DNA of 5,124 nt from Alphaproteobacteria bacterium. GTDB lineage: Bacteria; Pseudomonadota; Alphaproteobacteria; GCA-2731375. Positions 3,649-5,124 of this stretch are shown here, in pieces (positions within the stretch are counted from its first letter, which is position 1; every line of letters begins with the position of its first letter). The translations under genes were made by a program, and so were the position numbers. The stretch spans positions 1 to 5,124 of the forward strand of contig JASLMY010000300.1 in the NCBI GenBank assembly GCA_030746295.1, in the 5' to 3' direction. Below the pieces are notes generated by a model. It was not told the DNA's origin. It saw only the letters and a list, made by a program, of their open reading frames with translations, and did not search any database.

Positions 3649-5124
3649 TCAGGCCGCCAGCAGACGCTTGACCAGGGCGACCGCATCGCCTGCGTCCTGG
3701 GCGTAGCCGTCGGCACCGGCATCGTCGGCGAACTTCTGGTTCACCGGCGCGCCGCCGATCATCACCTTGACCCGGTTGGAGAGCCCGGCCTGGCGCAGTG
3801 CGTCGATGACATCGCGGATCTGCGGCATCGTCGTCGTCAGCAGGGCGGAAAGGCCCAGGACGTCGGGCTTGTGCTCCGCCACACCCTTGACGAAAGCCTC
3901 GGTCTCCACGTTGGCGCCGAGGTCGACGACCTGGAAGCCGACGCCCTTCAGCATGCTGACGACCATGTTCTTGCCGATGTCATGCAGGTCGCCGCGCACC
4001 GTGCCGATGACGATCTTCCCGGTGCTGCCGGCGTCGCGGTCGACGAGATGGGGCTCCAGCAACGTGATCCCCTCGTTCATGGCCCTGGCCGAGAGCAAGA
4101 CCTCGGGAATGAAGACGGTGCCGTCGGTGAAGCGGCTGCCGATCAGGTCCATCGCCGGCAGCATGCCCTTGTTCAGGATGTCGCTGGCCGAGATCCCCTG
4201 ATCCAAGAGCGCCTGGGCATCCTCGAGGATCTGTTCCTCGTCGCCTTCCAGCACGTCCTCGGTGATCTGGGCGAAGGCCTCCTCGACAACCAAGGTCTGC
4301 TCGGTGGCAACTTCGCCGGTGGCGGCGGCCCGGGCCTGCTCCAACGTCTCGGCGCTGACCGGACGGAACGAGCCGGCGGCGAGCGGCAGGCTGCCCTCCT
4401 TTGCGATCCGCTCGCCGATATACTCCAGGCGCGAGAAGTCGGCGTTGGGCGGCGTCGTGTCGCCGATCGAGGCGACGAAGTGGTGGCCGGGTGCAATCGC
4501 CTTGAAGAACTCGTCCATGTAGTCCTTGACGTCTTCGAAGGTCGTGGACTCTTCCAAGAGCAGCATTTCGGGGATGCCGCCGTGGATACTCAAATGTCCC
4601 GGTCGGCACCAGCGGTCGTAATATTCCTCGATCTTGATCTTGGTCATCGGATAGGGAGTGACTGCGTCGGCCACGTCCATGCGGCTCTCGGCGATCAGGT
4701 CCATCAGGCCCTGGTTCTCGCCGTCGGGATGGATCACCATCACGATGCCCTCCGGCCTCAGCCGGTCAGCGGCCTTGTGGCACCAGGGCAGGAAATATTC
4801 CCGATAGAGATCCGGGTAGGTGATCATGTCGTCGACGTTGGCCGACCAGATGATGGCATCGATGCCTGAGCCGGCCAGGACTTCGATGAGCTGCTCGTAG
4901 ACGCCATCGAGGGCCTCCAGCAACGCCCCCATTTCCTTGGGATAGTCGTGGTGATGCAGGTAGAACTCGGTGGCGTCGAGGAAGGTCTTCTGGATGAAGT
5001 GCATCGGTGAGGTGCAGGCCAGTCCCATGCCGTGCGCCACCGCGATGCCGTCGTCGCCGATGGTCTCGCGCCAGGCGTGATAGCGCTCGTAGGCGGGCTT
5101 GATCGTCAGACTGCCGAAGAGATG
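3649..5124 (-). CDS. Fusion of a UroD-like (MtaA/CmuA-type) methyltransferase domain with a corrinoid-binding module; partial, N-terminus beyond window
   Basis: The last 491 residues of a cobalamin-dependent protein; the frame stays open to the right edge, so the GTG at 5040 is only internal. Residues 1 to about 245 are the C-terminal part of a uroporphyrinogen-decarboxylase-fold methyltransferase, with IIWSANVDD (91-99), MVIHPDGENQG (129-139), TPYP (156-159), HGG (181-183) and GDTTPPNADF (221-230). Residues about 283-368 form the helical cap over the cobalamin methyl face, including FIPEVLLSARAMNEG (338-352). Residues 369-491 are a B12 domain with all hallmarks: GDLHDIG (378-384) whose His381 would be the lower cobalt ligand, LSALL (425-429), and GGAP (457-460). 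The same order occurs in chloromethane methyltransferase CmuA. Methyl transfer from a small substrate to cobalamin within one polypeptide is therefore likely. The expected zinc-binding cysteines of the methyltransferase domain are absent: HPDG replaces HxCG and the loop at 217-224 lacks cysteine. The substrate is unknown; cmuA itself is not claimed. Confidence 0.88.
   Translation of the reverse strand, partial: HLFGSLTIKPAYERYHAWRETIGDDGIAVAHGMGLACTSPMHFIQKTFLDATEFYLHHHDYPKEMGALLEALDGVYEQLIEVLAGSGIDAIIWSANVDDMITYPDLYREYFLPWCHKAADRLRPEGIVMVIHPDGENQGLMDLIAESRMDVADAVTPYPMTKIKIEEYYDRWCRPGHLSIHGGIPEMLLLEESTTFEDVKDYMDEFFKAIAPGHHFVASIGDTTPPNADFSRLEYIGERIAKEGSLPLAAGSFRPVSAETLEQARAAATGEVATEQTLVVEEAFAQITEDVLEGDEEQILEDAQALLDQGISASDILNKGMLPAMDLIGSRFTDGTVFIPEVLLSARAMNEGITLLEPHLVDRDAGSTGKIVIGTVRGDLHDIGKNMVVSMLKGVGFQVVDLGANVETEAFVKGVAEHKPDVLGLSALLTTTMPQIRDVIDALRQAGLSNRVKVMIGGAPVNQKFADDAGADGYAQDAGDAVALVKRLLAA

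Noticed and set aside
3061..4869. A 602-codon open frame on the plus strand
   Set aside because: It runs out of frame through the methyltransferase gene and antisense to the corrinoid fusion gene, and its product is an arginine-, glycine- and aspartate-rich shadow with no domain. Such frames are common opposite GC-rich genes.
3649..5124. Assignment of the corrinoid fusion gene as cmuA
   Set aside because: Domain order agrees, but the zinc cysteines are missing, the N-terminus is not visible, and no cmuB/cmuC or other chloromethane genes are present, so a specific substrate cannot be claimed.

Overview
The window is a dense, GC-rich stretch of bacterial chromosome. Its gene types (a TRAP transporter, EthD-domain proteins, a MarR regulator and a corrinoid methyltransferase) and codon use suggest a free-living alphaproteobacterium. 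That placement is an inference from style; no rRNA or marker gene is present. There are no tRNAs, insertion sequences, CRISPR arrays or other clear mobile elements.

Layout, left to right. (1) Minus strand, 1-1443: the start of a TRAP transporter operon, with a periplasmic DctP-type substrate-binding protein (406-1443) followed by the small membrane subunit DctQ (1-300, cut by the window edge). A strong perfect hairpin lies in the 105-bp gap between them. (2) 1444-1669: a 226-bp upstream region with an AT-rich palindrome overlapping a possible -10 box and a second hairpin near the dctP start. (3) Minus strand, 1670-2341: a protein made of two tandem EthD-type ferredoxin-like domains. (4) 2342-2477: a divergent promoter region. 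(5) Plus strand, 2478-3619: a MarR-family regulator and a small class I SAM-dependent methyltransferase overlapping by 4 bases (GTGA), evidently one translationally coupled operon. (6) Minus strand, 3649-5124, convergent with the previous operon: the C-terminal 491 residues of a large fusion protein, with a uroporphyrinogen-decarboxylase-like (MtaA/CmuA-type) methyltransferase domain followed by a complete corrinoid-binding module (helical cap plus B12 domain with DLHDIG). Its N-terminus lies beyond the right edge.

How the genes may work together (inference): the fusion has the architecture of corrinoid methyltransferases that remove methyl groups from small methylated compounds. The TRAP transporter takes up a small, probably carboxylated, solute, the MarR protein may sense a related ligand, and the EthD protein may act on a pathway intermediate. 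This would fit a locus for uptake and demethylation of a methylated organic acid, but nothing in the window identifies the substrate or a methyl acceptor. The strongest oddity is that the methyltransferase domain lacks the H-x-C...C zinc ligands expected of MtaA/CmuA enzymes: it reads HPDG where HxCG is expected and has no cysteine in its later catalytic loop.
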